A DNA stretch of 64,000 bases from Desulfuromusa sp. (GTDB lineage Bacteria; Desulfobacterota; Desulfuromonadia; Desulfuromonadales; Geopsychrobacteraceae): positions 10,862 to 74,861 of the forward strand of contig JAKIUD010000006.1 of the NCBI GenBank assembly GCA_021647765.1, written 5' to 3'. The notes below the pieces were generated by a model. That model searched no databases, was not told the DNA's origin, and was given only the letters and a program-made list of their open reading frames with translations. The position numbers and the translations under genes were made by a program. Of the stretch, positions 26,073 to 35,288 are shown piece after piece. Position 1 is the stretch's first letter. The number at the start of each line of letters is the position of its first letter.

Positions 26073-26206
26073 AAACCGGAACCGTCCCCAGCATCATCGG
26101 GGCTGTCCCAGGCTTTTGCGGTGCGAACCACCGTGGTTCTTCGTGGCTCGTAAACTCTTGGGACAGTCCCCGATGGTGCTGGGGACAGTCCCAAGTTTAC
26201 TGCAAC
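26073..26206. repeat. R1 intergenic repeat, copy D (long palindrome)
   Basis: Two arms of 27-28 bases (26084-26110 and 26159-26186) pair with two differences; both read GTCCCCAGCA-YCATCGGGG-(A)CTGTCCCA or its complement. The 48-base centre contains GCGGTGCGAACC and GGTTCTTCGTGGCTCG. The transcript of the nifS-iscU gap would fold into a long hairpin. Confidence 0.85.
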
Positions 26207-26222
26207 AATTTTTACGCCGCCA

Positions 26223-27446
26223 TTATACACATGCTTTATGCACCATACGACACTCGTCACATGACAAGGGTGTTGGTTCTTCACGATGATATAACGGACT
26301 CATTTCCCGCAAACGCTGCACAATCGGGGGCAATTCCTGCAGAATAAAATCGACTTCCTCCTCGGTATTATTTGCACTGAGGCTGAATCGGGTACTGGAA
26401 TGTGCCAGTACGATATCAACACCCATAGCACCCATAACATGCGATGGTTCCAGCGATCCTGAAGTGCAAGCTGATCCAGAAGATGCCGCAACTCCCTTCA
26501 TATCGAAAAATAACAATAATGATTCACCTTCAATATAGTTAAAACTGACATTCAAGGTGTTGGGCAAACGTAAATCTGCGTTGGGATGTCCATTCAGCTT
26601 AACATCCGGAATTGAGGACAAAATCCCCTTTTCAAGTTTATCCCGGAGATTACGCACATAGGCATAATCCTTTTCCATATGCTGTTGGGCCAACTCACAG
26701 GCAAGCCCCAGACCAACAATACCTGGTACATTATGGGTGCCGGCTCGCCGGTTACGTTCCTGGTGTCCCCCATGCATAAAGCGGGAAATCTTAGTACCAC
26801 GACGCAGGTACATCGCTCCGATACCTTTAGGTGCGCCGATTTTATGACCGGAGATTACTGCCATATCAACATTTGCCTTACGGACGTCAACCGGAATCTT
26901 TCCCGCAGCCTGGACAGCATCGGTATGAAAGCGAACTTTGTGTTTTTTGGCAATTTGACCGATTTCCTCAATGGGAAAAATATTACCGGTTTCATTATTT
27001 GCCCACATAACAGAAATCAGGATTGTTTGGTCAGTGATAGCCGCTTCCAGTTCAGCAAGATCAAGCATCCCATCATGGTCAACCTTGAGATAAGTTACCT
27101 CAAAGCCATCTTTTTCAAGCGCTTCACAGGTTTCCAGAACCGCAGGATGTTCCACCGATGTGGTAATAATATGCTTGCCTTTATCCTTTAGCGCATCAGC
27201 AGTCCCCTTGATGGCATAATTATCACCCTCACTGCCACAGGAGAGAAAAATAACTTCAGCAGCTGAACAGTTGAGCAGATCCGCGACCTGTTCGCGAGCC
27301 TTATCAATTGCTCCGCCAACCATACGACCGGCCCAATGAACACTGGACGGGTTGCCAAACTGCTCACAAAAATAGGGCAACATCGCCTCCAGAACCTCAG
27401 GTTTGACCGCTGTTGTTGCATTGTTGTCCATGTAAATTTTTTCCAC
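26223..27446 (-). CDS. nifS: Cysteine desulfurase, NifS/IscS type
   Basis: PLP enzyme that takes sulfur from cysteine for Fe-S clusters and thio-tRNA; 407 residues. It opens with 'YMDNNATTAVKPEV', the PLP lysine lies in 'SGHKIGAPKGIGA', and the catalytic Cys loop is 'SSGSACTSGSLEPSHVM'. The GTG start has GGAGG six bases upstream. The C-terminus ends in a Cys-rich tail (CDECRMVHKAC) not found in E. coli IscS, which stops just before repeat R1. Gene order iscR-nifS-iscU supports housekeeping Fe-S assembly; no nitrogenase gene is seen. Confidence 0.94.
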   Translation of the reverse strand: MEKIYMDNNATTAVKPEVLEAMLPYFCEQFGNPSSVHWAGRMVGGAIDKAREQVADLLNCSAAEVIFLSCGSEGDNYAIKGTADALKDKGKHIITTSVEHPAVLETCEALEKDGFEVTYLKVDHDGMLDLAELEAAITDQTILISVMWANNETGNIFPIEEIGQIAKKHKVRFHTDAVQAAGKIPVDVRKANVDMAVISGHKIGAPKGIGAMYLRRGTKISRFMHGGHQERNRRAGTHNVPGIVGLGLACELAQQHMEKDYAYVRNLRDKLEKGILSSIPDVKLNGHPNADLRLPNTLNVSFNYIEGESLLLFFDMKGVAASSGSACTSGSLEPSHVMGAMGVDIVLAHSSTRFSLSANNTEEEVDFILQELPPIVQRLREMSPLYHREEPTPLSCDECRMVHKACV

Positions 27447-27475
27447 AAAATTCCTCCGGGTGAACTGAAATATGA

Positions 27476-27913
27476 TTAACTGTTTACCGTCAGTTTTGCC
27501 AGATGCCGACGGCCATCATTGGTTAAATCCTCAAGGGTTACAGACGCGAGAAAATTACGGATCTGATTTCCTAAGCCTTGCCAGATCGATTGAGTTATAC
27601 ATTCTGAGTTACAGCCACAACTACCATCAGTATTCATGCACGATAACGGCATCAGTGCTTCTTCAACCGTATCAATAATCTGGTCAATCCGGATATCCGC
27701 AGCGGGTCTCGCCAGGAGATACCCACCTCCAGGACCCCGGACACTATTGACAATGCCACCGCGCCGCAGCTTGACAAACAGTTGCTCAAGGTAATTTAAA
27801 GAAATTTTTTCCCGTTCCGAAACTTCTTTTATAGAAACAGGCCTTCCATCACAGATCATATTCAAGCTGACGAGAGCACGAACAGCATATTGCGCTTTCG
27901 TTGACATCCGCAT
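27476..27913 (-). CDS. iscR: Rrf2 family regulator, IscR-like
   Basis: 145-residue winged-helix regulator. The DNA-binding part shows 'AQYAVRALVSL' and 'VRGPGGGYLLARP'. Three or more cysteines ('SCMNTDGSCGCNSEC', about 90-105) are placed where IscR binds a [2Fe-2S] cluster. It probably senses cluster status and controls the nifS-iscU genes that follow. It starts at an ATG overlapping the cysE stop (TAATG), with GAGGA nine bases upstream. CysR-type Rrf2 proteins, which lack the cysteines and respond to O-acetylserine, are a less likely alternative, though cysE linkage keeps the idea open. Confidence 0.88.
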   Translation of the reverse strand: MRMSTKAQYAVRALVSLNMICDGRPVSIKEVSEREKISLNYLEQLFVKLRRGGIVNSVRGPGGGYLLARPAADIRIDQIIDTVEEALMPLSCMNTDGSCGCNSECITQSIWQGLGNQIRNFLASVTLEDLTNDGRRHLAKLTVNS

Positions 27914-28626
27914 TAGACGGCTTCCTCTTTCAGTTGTTCTGCTTGCTCCAATTTTCCATACTGAGCAAGCTGATGTTTTAACTGCTTTTGCTCGCTTTGT
28001 AACTCTGCAACTTTATCTTCAAGTCGGTGAATCTGATCAAAAACACAACTGACCGCCTTAGCCACAGGATCAGGCAACTTATCGTGTTCCAGATCGACAC
28101 CAATCCTTTTCTCACCTGACAAAACCACTCTGCCAGGGATACCAACAACGGTAGCAGTAGCAGGGACTTCTTTGACGACAACAGAGTTGGAACCAATTTT
28201 ACTATCATCACCAACTTTAAATGGACCAAGTATCTTTGCTCCTGAACCGATAATAACGTTATTTCCCAAGGTCGGATGACGCTTCTCTTTAGCCCAGGAC
28301 GTACCGCCCAGAGTGACGCCGTGATAGAGAGTACAGTTTTCCCCTATCTCAGCAGTTTCGCCGATCACAACACCCATGCCGTGATCAATAAAAAAGCCGC
28401 GTCCGATGGTGGCTCCGGGATGAATTTCAATGCCGGTTAAAAAACGTCCAAAATGTGACACCAGCCGCCCCAGAAACTTCATTTTATTGTTCCACAGCCA
28501 GTGGGATATGCGATAGAAAAACATCGCATGAAAACCGGGGTAGCAAAATATAATCTCAAACACGCCTCGAACTGCGGGATCGCGCTCAAAGACAACCTTT
28601 AAATCTTCCTTGAGTTGAGAGAACAT
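27913..28626 (-). CDS. cysE: Serine O-acetyltransferase
   Basis: Makes O-acetylserine from serine and acetyl-CoA, the carbon skeleton for cysteine; 237 residues. The left-handed beta-helix hexapeptides are clear ('[24 protein letters not shown]' in parts: [38 protein letters not shown]). They include the catalytic His-Asp pair in 'FIDHGMG'. The C-terminus extends into a Glu/Gln/Lys-rich coiled coil (about 195-237). GGAGG lies seven bases before the ATG. First gene of cysE-iscR-nifS-iscU-mnmA-mtaB; the AT-rich upstream region is shared with divergent fumarase. Confidence 0.94.
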   Translation of the reverse strand: MFSQLKEDLKVVFERDPAVRGVFEIIFCYPGFHAMFFYRISHWLWNNKMKFLGRLVSHFGRFLTGIEIHPGATIGRGFFIDHGMGVVIGETAEIGENCTLYHGVTLGGTSWAKEKRHPTLGNNVIIGSGAKILGPFKVGDDSKIGSNSVVVKEVPATATVVGIPGRVVLSGEKRIGVDLEHDKLPDPVAKAVSCVFDQIHRLEDKVAELQSEQKQLKHQLAQYGKLEQAEQLKEEAV

Positions 28627-28823
28627 CTATTCACCTCCAGTAATCGGTATTATCGCACACTCTAATGCACGATGGAAAGAGTCGACTTTCAAACACTTAA
28701 TGATATTTTTTATCATCTGCCATTTTGATCTTGATCAGAATTATCATACCCGACTATTTCTGTCAATTACTTTCAAGCATTTTAGTCAGGTATTAAATTT
28801 CACTTTTTTGCCGTTGATAAAAG

Positions 28824-28852
28824 TCGACAACTGTAAAAAAATCTCCTATAAT
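28824..28852 (+). promoter_or_regulatory. Sigma-70-type promoter of the fumarase gene
   Basis: TCGACA (28824-28829), 17-base spacer, TATAAT (28847-28852). One mismatch to the -35 consensus and a perfect -10. The predicted start near 28859 leaves a leader of about 50 bases before the fumarase ATG. Confidence 0.75.
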
Positions 28853-28907
28853 GCACGAGTTTTATTACCAAATGCCCTATCATCCTATCCCTATAAGGAG
28901 TGAAAAG

Positions 28908-30527
28908 ATGCCAGATTTCAAGTATCAGGAGCCAATGCCACTCGGTCCCGACCCAACCAAGTATCGTAAAATTGCAGGTTCAGAGAAGTTTGTCAGTGTT
29001 GTTGATTTTGGCGGTAAAGAGGTTCTCAAAGTTGACCCGCAAGCTCTGACGGTGCTGTCTAATACCGCCCTCCGCGATGTGTCTTTCCTGCTTCGACCTG
29101 GACACAACGAACAAGTTGCAAAGATCCTCACTGATCCTGAAGCGTCTGAGAATGATAAGGTTGTAGCAATGGCGTTCCTGCGCAATGCAGAAATTTCAGC
29201 CAATTTTGAACTTCCATTCTGTCAGGATACTGGAACTGCAACAATCGTCGCAAAGAAGGGTCAACAAGTCTGGACCGGTGGCAACGATGCTGAACGGATT
29301 TCAGAAGGGGTATTCAAAACCTACACTGAAGAAAACCTCCGTTACAGCCAAACCGTTGCTCTGGATATGTATAAGGAAAAGAACACCGGAACCAACCTGC
29401 CTGCACAAATTGATCTCTATGCGACGGAAGGTGATGCCTACAAATTCCTGTTTATTGCTAAGGGTGGTGGTTCAGCCAACAAAACTATGCTCTTTCAAGA
29501 GACCAAAGCACTTCTCAATCCCGATAAACTTGAAGAGTTTCTTCTGCAAAAAATGAAAACAATCGGAACAGCAGCCTGCCCGCCCTACCACCTTGCATTT
29601 GTTATAGGTGGAACATCCGCAGATGCCTGCTTGAAAGTTGTCAAACTGGCAACAGCCCATTATCTGGATGAATTACCAACACAAGGAAATGACCACGGCC
29701 AAGCTTTCCGCGATATTGAACTTGAAGCTAAAGTCCTTAAAATGGCACAAGAGATTGGCATTGGTGCACAATTTGGTGGTAAATATTTTGCCCATGACGT
29801 CAGGATTATCCGCCTGCCACGCCACGGAGCATCCTGCCCGGTCGGAATGGCAGTGTCATGTTCGGCTGATCGCAACATCAAGGCGAAAATCACCAAAGAG
29901 GGATTATTTGTCGAAGAGATGGATCGCAATCCGGGTCGTCTGATCCCTGATGAATTACGCACCAAGGAAAGCCTTGGCACCCAGATTAATCTCAACCGTC
30001 CGATGGCCGAGATTCTTGCTGATCTCTCAAAACTGAAAGTAGGGGCACCACTACAGCTGAACGGGACTATCGTTGTCGGCCGTGACATCGCTCATGCCAA
30101 ATTCAAGGAAATTCTCGACAGTGGCAAACCACTTCCTGACTATCTGAAGAAACATCCGATCTACTATGCTGGACCGGCTAAAACTCCAGCTGGTAAGCCC
30201 TCCGGTTCTTTCGGTCCGACCACAGCCGGTCGGATGGACAGCTATGTTGATCTGCTCCAAAGCAACGGTGGCTCAATGATTATGATTGCCAAGGGTAATC
30301 GCAGCCAACAAGTGACAGATGCCTGCGCCAAACATGGAGGTTTCTACCTTGGTTCAATCGGCGGCCCTGCTGCCCTGCTCGGCGCTGAAAATATTAAAAA
30401 GGTTGAATGTATTGATTTTCCTGAACTCGGAATGGAAGCTGTCTGGGAGATTGAAGTTGAGAACTTCCCGGCATTTATTCTGGTTGATAACAAGGGTAAC
30501 GATTTTTTCAAGACTCTTGGTCTTTGA
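28908..30527 (+). CDS. fumA: Fumarate hydratase, class I
   Basis: [4Fe-4S] hydratase that interconverts fumarate and malate in the citric acid cycle; 539 residues, the fused alpha-beta form. The N-terminal domain holds '[12 protein letters not shown]' and a second ligand region '[16 protein letters not shown]'; a third Cys lies in '[19 protein letters not shown]'. The beta half shows '[18 protein letters not shown]' and '[18 protein letters not shown]'. The ATG at 28908 has AGGAG seven bases upstream. It is oxygen-sensitive by class, fitting an anaerobe. Own promoter and terminator; single-gene unit. Confidence 0.95.
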   Translation: MPDFKYQEPMPLGPDPTKYRKIAGSEKFVSVVDFGGKEVLKVDPQALTVLSNTALRDVSFLLRPGHNEQVAKILTDPEASENDKVVAMAFLRNAEISANFELPFCQDTGTATIVAKKGQQVWTGGNDAERISEGVFKTYTEENLRYSQTVALDMYKEKNTGTNLPAQIDLYATEGDAYKFLFIAKGGGSANKTMLFQETKALLNPDKLEEFLLQKMKTIGTAACPPYHLAFVIGGTSADACLKVVKLATAHYLDELPTQGNDHGQAFRDIELEAKVLKMAQEIGIGAQFGGKYFAHDVRIIRLPRHGASCPVGMAVSCSADRNIKAKITKEGLFVEEMDRNPGRLIPDELRTKESLGTQINLNRPMAEILADLSKLKVGAPLQLNGTIVVGRDIAHAKFKEILDSGKPLPDYLKKHPIYYAGPAKTPAGKPSGSFGPTTAGRMDSYVDLLQSNGGSMIMIAKGNRSQQVTDACAKHGGFYLGSIGGPAALLGAENIKKVECIDFPELGMEAVWEIEVENFPAFILVDNKGNDFFKTLGL

Positions 30528-30552
30528 TCCAATCTTCTTCCTAACTCAACTT

Positions 30553-30585
30553 AAGCCCCGGTTTTTCTCCCGGGGCTTTTCTTTT
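30553..30585 (+). terminator. Rho-independent terminator of the fumarase gene
   Basis: AAGCCCCGG, eight-base loop, CCGGGGCTT, then TTCTTTT. It lies 26 bases after the stop codon. Confidence 0.92.
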
Positions 30586-30617
30586 ATATGAAAATAGGTA
30601 ATTATCTAAGCAGATTC

Positions 30618-30769
30618 GAATGACACTATGTTTGAGCAACTTTGTAGTAAACTCGAGATCGTCCCCAGTTTCATCGGGTGCTGTCCCAAGAGTTTACGAA
30701 CCATGGAACTGTGGCGGTTCACACCACAAAAGCCTGGGTCAATCCCGGTTTTGCTGCTATGCGCCATTC
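30618..30769. repeat. R1 intergenic repeat, copy E (full length with terminal inverted repeats)
   Basis: 152 bp from GAATGACAC (30618-30626) to GCGCCATTC (30761-30769), which pair as imperfect terminal inverted repeats (seven of nine). Inside are TTTGTAGTAAACTCGAGATC, GTCCCCAGTTTCATCGGG, GCTGTCCCAAGAGTTTACGAACC and CACCACAAAAGCC. It best defines the limits of the R1 family and lies between the fumarase terminator and the exporter gene. Confidence 0.85.
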
Positions 30770-30818
30770 CAGGCCGGTTCCATTAAGAGGAGAAGCAGCT
30801 ATTCTGATAGGGAAATCA

Positions 30819-33314
30819 ATGTCCGAAATTATCATGAAAATATATACACGCACCATTCTGAAACACCCGATAGTAACAATCATCTTGATGCTCTGTCTGG
30901 TCATCGGAGTCGGCAGTTACGCCAGAGACTTTCGGCTGGATGCTTCAGCCGACTCACTCCTGTTGGAAAATGATCAGGATTTAAAATATTACCGTTCTAT
31001 CAATGCCAAATATGGAAGTGCCGATTTTCTGGTTATCAGTTACTCCCCAAAACAGGATTTATACGCCCCTGAAACTTTGGAGGATTTGGGCAAGCTGAGC
31101 GACAGTTTACTGAAAATTGAACGAGTGGCCACAGTCTTCAGTATCCTTGACGCCCCTTTGATTGATAGTCCGCGGTTGACTCTCGGTGACCTGAGCAAAG
31201 CGATAAGAACCCTTGAAACACCCGGCATTGATGTCAATCTGGCTCGCAAAGAATTCCAAACCAGTCCATTTTACAAAGATTTACTGGTCAGTCCCGACGG
31301 CAAAACAACCGCATTGCAGGTTATTTTCAAGCGCGATAAGACCTATCATTCGTTATTGCAACAAAGGAATAGACTGCGCGAAAAAAAGCTTGAGACCACC
31401 TTGACCGCAGCTGAAACTCTACAACTGGAACAGTTGGTCAGTGCATTTGATAAATACAGTCAAAAAGTTTCAGAGCAGGAAGCTACTGATATTGCAACAA
31501 TTCGCACTATCATGAAACAACACCATGCTAAAGCCGAGTTATTCCTTGGTGGTGTGCCGATGATTGTTGCCGACATGATCAGCTTTATTCGTCATGACCT
31601 GGCCGCTTTTGGAATTGGTGTTCTGGTTTTTCTGGTATCCATGCTGTTCCTGATCTTTCGCCGTCCACGCTGGGTTGTTTTACCAATGCTCTGCTGCTTT
31701 GCTTCAGTCGCCTTCATGTTCGGCTTTCTTGGCCTGATTGGCTGGAAAGTAACTGTTGTCTCTTCAAACTTCACCTCACTATTGTTGATTATCACTCTTT
31801 CCCTATCTGTCCACCTGATTGTCCGCTACAACGAACTCTTCGCCGAGATCCCCGATGCCAGTCAGGCAACTATGGTACAAGAAATGGTACGCAGCAAGGC
31901 AGTTCCGAGCATCTTTACAGCGTTAACCACGATCGTAGCCTTCGCCTCATTACTGACCAGTGATATCCGTCCCGTCATTGATTTTGGCTGGATGATGGCC
32001 ATCGGTATCTGCTTTTCTTTGTTAATCTCCTTTGCCCTTTTTCCCGCCAGCTTAATGTTGTTTAAAAAACCAGTTGCATTCATCCCCAAACATGACGTGA
32101 CTGGATTTATTACGACTATTTGCGCACACTGGGTAGAACACCGAGGCAAATTAACCTTGACGGTCTTTGCTGCTCTGGTCATCATCAGCGCAATTGGCAT
32201 CTCAAAACTCACTGTGGAAAACCGCTTTATTGATTATTTCAAACCGACCACTGAAATATATCAGGGAATGGTACTGATTGATAAACAACTAGGGGGCACT
32301 ACCCCACTGGATGTTATTCTTGATGCTGATCCTGGTTTTTTTACTGATCAACCAGAAGAAAAAGGGGTGAAAGAAGATGACCCCTTTGCTGATGATTTCT
32401 TTGGTGATGAAGAGGAAGATGCCGGCCTTTCCGGTAGCAGCTACTGGTATAACAGTTATCAGATTGATACCCTGAAAAATATCCACAACTACCTGGATGA
32501 ATTACCAGAAACGGGTAAAGTGCTCTCCCTGGCAACTACCTTGACGATGATGCAACAGCTGAATGAAGATCTTCCGCTGGACAACATCTCTCTGGCAGTT
32601 ATCCACAAAAAGCTACCAAAGGTCATCAAAGACTCACTCTTTCATCCCTACATGTCGGAGGATGGCAACCAGGTTCGTTTTTCTCTGCGGATCATAGATT
32701 CCAACCCGAAGTTACGGCGTGCCGAGCTGCTGAACAAAATCCGCTTTGATTTAACCGATAAATTTCAGATCAAACCGGAACAAATCCATCTGACAGGTAT
32801 GTTTGTCCTCTACAACAATGTCTTACAAAGTTTGTTCAGCTCACAAATTATGACCATCGGTGTGGTTTTTCTCGTCATCATGGTGATGTTCATTTTACAA
32901 TTCCGATCCCTGCGCCTGGCAATTATTTCAATTATTCCTAATCTGATTTCTGCCGGCATAGTTCTCGGTCTGATGGGATTGATGCATATTCCTCTGGATA
33001 TTATGACTATTACGATTGCGGCTATCACTATTGGTATAGCCGTCGACGACACGATCCATTATGTGCACCGCTTTATTGAAGAGATTCAGGTTGATGGTGA
33101 TTATCTAGCGGCCATGAAACGCTGTCACCATAGTGTTGGTCGAGCCATGTATTACACATCAATCACGATTATTATCGGCTTTTCAATTCTGACCCTATCA
33201 AACTTTATTCCAACTATCTATTTTGGACTCTTTACCGGGCTAGCAATGCTGGTTGCCATGTTTGCTAATCTGACATTACTGCCATTACTGCTAATGAACT
33301 GGAGAGGCAAATAA
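30819..33314 (+). CDS. RND-superfamily exporter (MMPL / sterol-sensing-like)
   Basis: 831-residue inner-membrane protein with two homologous halves. Each has one helix, a large periplasmic domain and a five-helix bundle (helices near residues 15-35, 255-400, then 460-480, 680-830). 'PIVTIILMLCLVIGVGSYA' is TM1; 'GIAVDDTIHYVHRFIEE' near 740 is the charged motif of the second bundle. An acidic insertion (about 510-535, DDPFADDFFGDEEEDAG) interrupts the second periplasmic domain. The ATG at 30819 has AGGGA upstream; the 47 codons before it are repeat R1. Such exporters move lipids or hydrophobic compounds; the substrate is unknown, and no adaptor gene is adjacent. Confidence 0.82.
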   Translation: MSEIIMKIYTRTILKHPIVTIILMLCLVIGVGSYARDFRLDASADSLLLENDQDLKYYRSINAKYGSADFLVISYSPKQDLYAPETLEDLGKLSDSLLKIERVATVFSILDAPLIDSPRLTLGDLSKAIRTLETPGIDVNLARKEFQTSPFYKDLLVSPDGKTTALQVIFKRDKTYHSLLQQRNRLREKKLETTLTAAETLQLEQLVSAFDKYSQKVSEQEATDIATIRTIMKQHHAKAELFLGGVPMIVADMISFIRHDLAAFGIGVLVFLVSMLFLIFRRPRWVVLPMLCCFASVAFMFGFLGLIGWKVTVVSSNFTSLLLIITLSLSVHLIVRYNELFAEIPDASQATMVQEMVRSKAVPSIFTALTTIVAFASLLTSDIRPVIDFGWMMAIGICFSLLISFALFPASLMLFKKPVAFIPKHDVTGFITTICAHWVEHRGKLTLTVFAALVIISAIGISKLTVENRFIDYFKPTTEIYQGMVLIDKQLGGTTPLDVILDADPGFFTDQPEEKGVKEDDPFADDFFGDEEEDAGLSGSSYWYNSYQIDTLKNIHNYLDELPETGKVLSLATTLTMMQQLNEDLPLDNISLAVIHKKLPKVIKDSLFHPYMSEDGNQVRFSLRIIDSNPKLRRAELLNKIRFDLTDKFQIKPEQIHLTGMFVLYNNVLQSLFSSQIMTIGVVFLVIMVMFILQFRSLRLAIISIIPNLISAGIVLGLMGLMHIPLDIMTITIAAITIGIAVDDTIHYVHRFIEEIQVDGDYLAAMKRCHHSVGRAMYYTSITIIIGFSILTLSNFIPTIYFGLFTGLAMLVAMFANLTLLPLLLMNWRGK

Positions 33315-33393
33315 ATAGCTGGTGCGCAGTCGGTAAATAGGCTATGGTGCGCGTCTTTTGCCCAAATCAAATTTATATATTAATAGGAAATCT

Positions 33394-35154
33394 ATGTCTG
33401 AAGAAAATGTCCCGTCATTTAAAGAACTCTCCCTTGCTCCAGCAGTTTTTAAAGTTATCGATGAGGTCGGTTACGAAACTCCAACACCGATCCAGGCACA
33501 AAGTATTCCGCCACTGCTGGAAGGGCGCGATCTGTTGGGACAGGCTCAAACCGGAACGGGAAAAACCGCCGCCTTCTCTCTGCCACTCCTCAGCCGACTT
33601 AATCCCAAGTTAAAGGCACCACAAATTCTGGTTTTAACTCCGACTCGGGAGCTAGCACTACAAGTTGCCGAAGCGATGCAAACCTACGCCAGACATCTCA
33701 AAGGATTTCAGGTATTACCCGTCTATGGTGGTCAGAATATGGGACAACAGTTACGCCAGTTACAACGTGGTGTTCAGGCAGTTGTTGGAACGCCAGGGCG
33801 AATTCAGGATCATTTGCGCCGTGGGACACTTAAACTCGACAAACTGAGCTGTATCGTTATTGATGAAGCTGATGAAATGCTGAAGATGGGCTTTATTGAT
33901 GATGTTGATCAGATTCTTGAATATGCACCGGAACAACGACAAACAGCTCTTTTTTCCGCAACAATGCCAAAAGAGGTCATAAAGGTTGCCCGTAAGCACC
34001 TGAACGACCCGGTCGAGATTAGAATCAAAAGTAAAACCTCGACCGTAGAGACAATTTCTCAACGTTTCTGGCAGGTCAAGGGATTGCACAAACTGGATGC
34101 CCTGACCCGTATTCTGGAAGCAGAAGAGATCGACGGCATGTTGATCTTTGTCCGCACCAAAGTTGCGACCGTAGAACTGGCAGAAAAGCTTGAAGCACGT
34201 GGTTTTTCCAGTGCAGCACTGAACGGGGATATGACTCAGATGTTGCGGGAAAAAACTGTTGAGCAATTAAAAAAAGGGACACTTGATATCGTCGTTGCGA
34301 CCGACGTCGCTGCTCGTGGGCTGGATGTTAAGCGAATAAGTCATGTGGTCAATTATGATATCCCTTACGACACGGAAGCCTATATCCACCGGATTGGCCG
34401 AACTGGACGTGCCGGACGCGAAGGAAAAGCGATCCTGTTTGTCGCTCCACGAGAAAAACGGATGCTCGCCGCCATTGAAAGAGCCACTCGGCAACCCATT
34501 AAGGCGATGGCGCTGCCAAGTCGTAAAGATATTACTAATCGACGTATCAACCAGTTTAAAGAACAGATTTCTGCTGCGATGGAAGCTGAAGATCTGGAGT
34601 TTTTTGAAGAATTAATTGACGCATACCAGAGTGAATATGATATCGGTCATCGCAAGATCGCTGCCACCCTCGCCTATCTGTTACAAAAAGAGCGCCCCCT
34701 TAATCCAGATGAAGCTTTTGTCGAAGAAGTTCGTGAAGAACGCCCGGAACGAAGCACTTCACCCAGACGTGAAAGAAAAACCAGCGACGATCAAATGCAG
34801 ACTTATCGTATTGAAGTTGGTCGAAAACATGGAGTTGAACCAGGAAATATTGTTGGCGCGATCAGCAATGAAGGAAAAATAAATAGTCGCGACATTGGTA
34901 GAATTCGGCTATTTGACCAATTCAGCCTGGTTGATCTGCCAAAAAATCTATCCCAGGATGTATTACACAAGCTAAAAGGGGTCTGGGTCTGTGATGAGCA
35001 ACTACAAATCAGCCCGGATGCTGGATCGTATAAATCACCTGCAAACGACTTTTCCAAGCGAAGAAAATTTGGCAAGAGTAATGCTGGATTTAAAAAATAT
35101 GGTACGCGTTCCCAGAAACCAGCATCAAAGCGTCGAGGCATACCAAAAAAATAG
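33394..35154 (+). CDS. deaD: ATP-dependent RNA helicase, DEAD-box, CsdA/DeaD type
   Basis: 586-residue helicase for ribosome assembly and RNA unwinding in the cytoplasm. It shows the Q motif (TPTPIQAQSIP), AQTGTGKT, PTRELALQ, GTPGR, DEAD (VIDEADEM), SAT, 'VATDVAARGLD' and 'HRIGRTGR'. A C-terminal DbpA-type RNA-binding domain (about 470-545, including 'GVEPGNIVGAISNEGKI') is followed by a basic Lys/Arg-rich tail. The ATG at 33394 has AGGA five bases upstream. It follows the exporter gene by 80 bases on the same strand, but joint regulation is not evident. Cold-shock function is typical of the family. Confidence 0.93.
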   Translation: MSEENVPSFKELSLAPAVFKVIDEVGYETPTPIQAQSIPPLLEGRDLLGQAQTGTGKTAAFSLPLLSRLNPKLKAPQILVLTPTRELALQVAEAMQTYARHLKGFQVLPVYGGQNMGQQLRQLQRGVQAVVGTPGRIQDHLRRGTLKLDKLSCIVIDEADEMLKMGFIDDVDQILEYAPEQRQTALFSATMPKEVIKVARKHLNDPVEIRIKSKTSTVETISQRFWQVKGLHKLDALTRILEAEEIDGMLIFVRTKVATVELAEKLEARGFSSAALNGDMTQMLREKTVEQLKKGTLDIVVATDVAARGLDVKRISHVVNYDIPYDTEAYIHRIGRTGRAGREGKAILFVAPREKRMLAAIERATRQPIKAMALPSRKDITNRRINQFKEQISAAMEAEDLEFFEELIDAYQSEYDIGHRKIAATLAYLLQKERPLNPDEAFVEEVREERPERSTSPRRERKTSDDQMQTYRIEVGRKHGVEPGNIVGAISNEGKINSRDIGRIRLFDQFSLVDLPKNLSQDVLHKLKGVWVCDEQLQISPDAGSYKSPANDFSKRRKFGKSNAGFKKYGTRSQKPASKRRGIPKK

Positions 35155-35179
35155 ATGGATTTATTATTTTAACACGCTG

Positions 35180-35285
35180 GTAAAAACCATGGACTTTTGT
35201 TCAAGACTTTCAGTTGCTATTCCTGTTCCCTTCTCCCTAAGGGAGAAGGTGCCCGTCAGGGCGGATGAGGGGGTCGTTATCGCTG
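35180..35285. repeat. R3 interspersed repeat, copy 2 (inverted)
   Basis: From GTAAAAACCATGGAC through TTCAGTTGCTATTCCTG, CCTTCTCCC/GGGAGAAGG and CCGTCAGGGCGGATGAGG to CGTTATCGCTG. It is the inverse of copy 1 at 19.8 kb. It fills the gap between the convergent helicase and cfa genes and ends three bases from the cfa stop. Confidence 0.8.
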
Positions 35286-35288
35286 AGA

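Noticed and set aside
26010..26206. CRISPR-like array of short repeats
   Set aside because: The repeats are inverted arms of one palindrome, not direct repeats with spacers.
27476..27913. Rrf2 regulator as CysR (cysteine regulator) because of the cysE neighbour
   Set aside because: The cluster of cysteines and the nifS-iscU genes downstream fit IscR better.
30678..30818. 47-codon N-terminal extension of the RND exporter
   Set aside because: It is encoded by repeat R1 and lacks a ribosome site; the ATG at 30819 has one and starts just before TM1.
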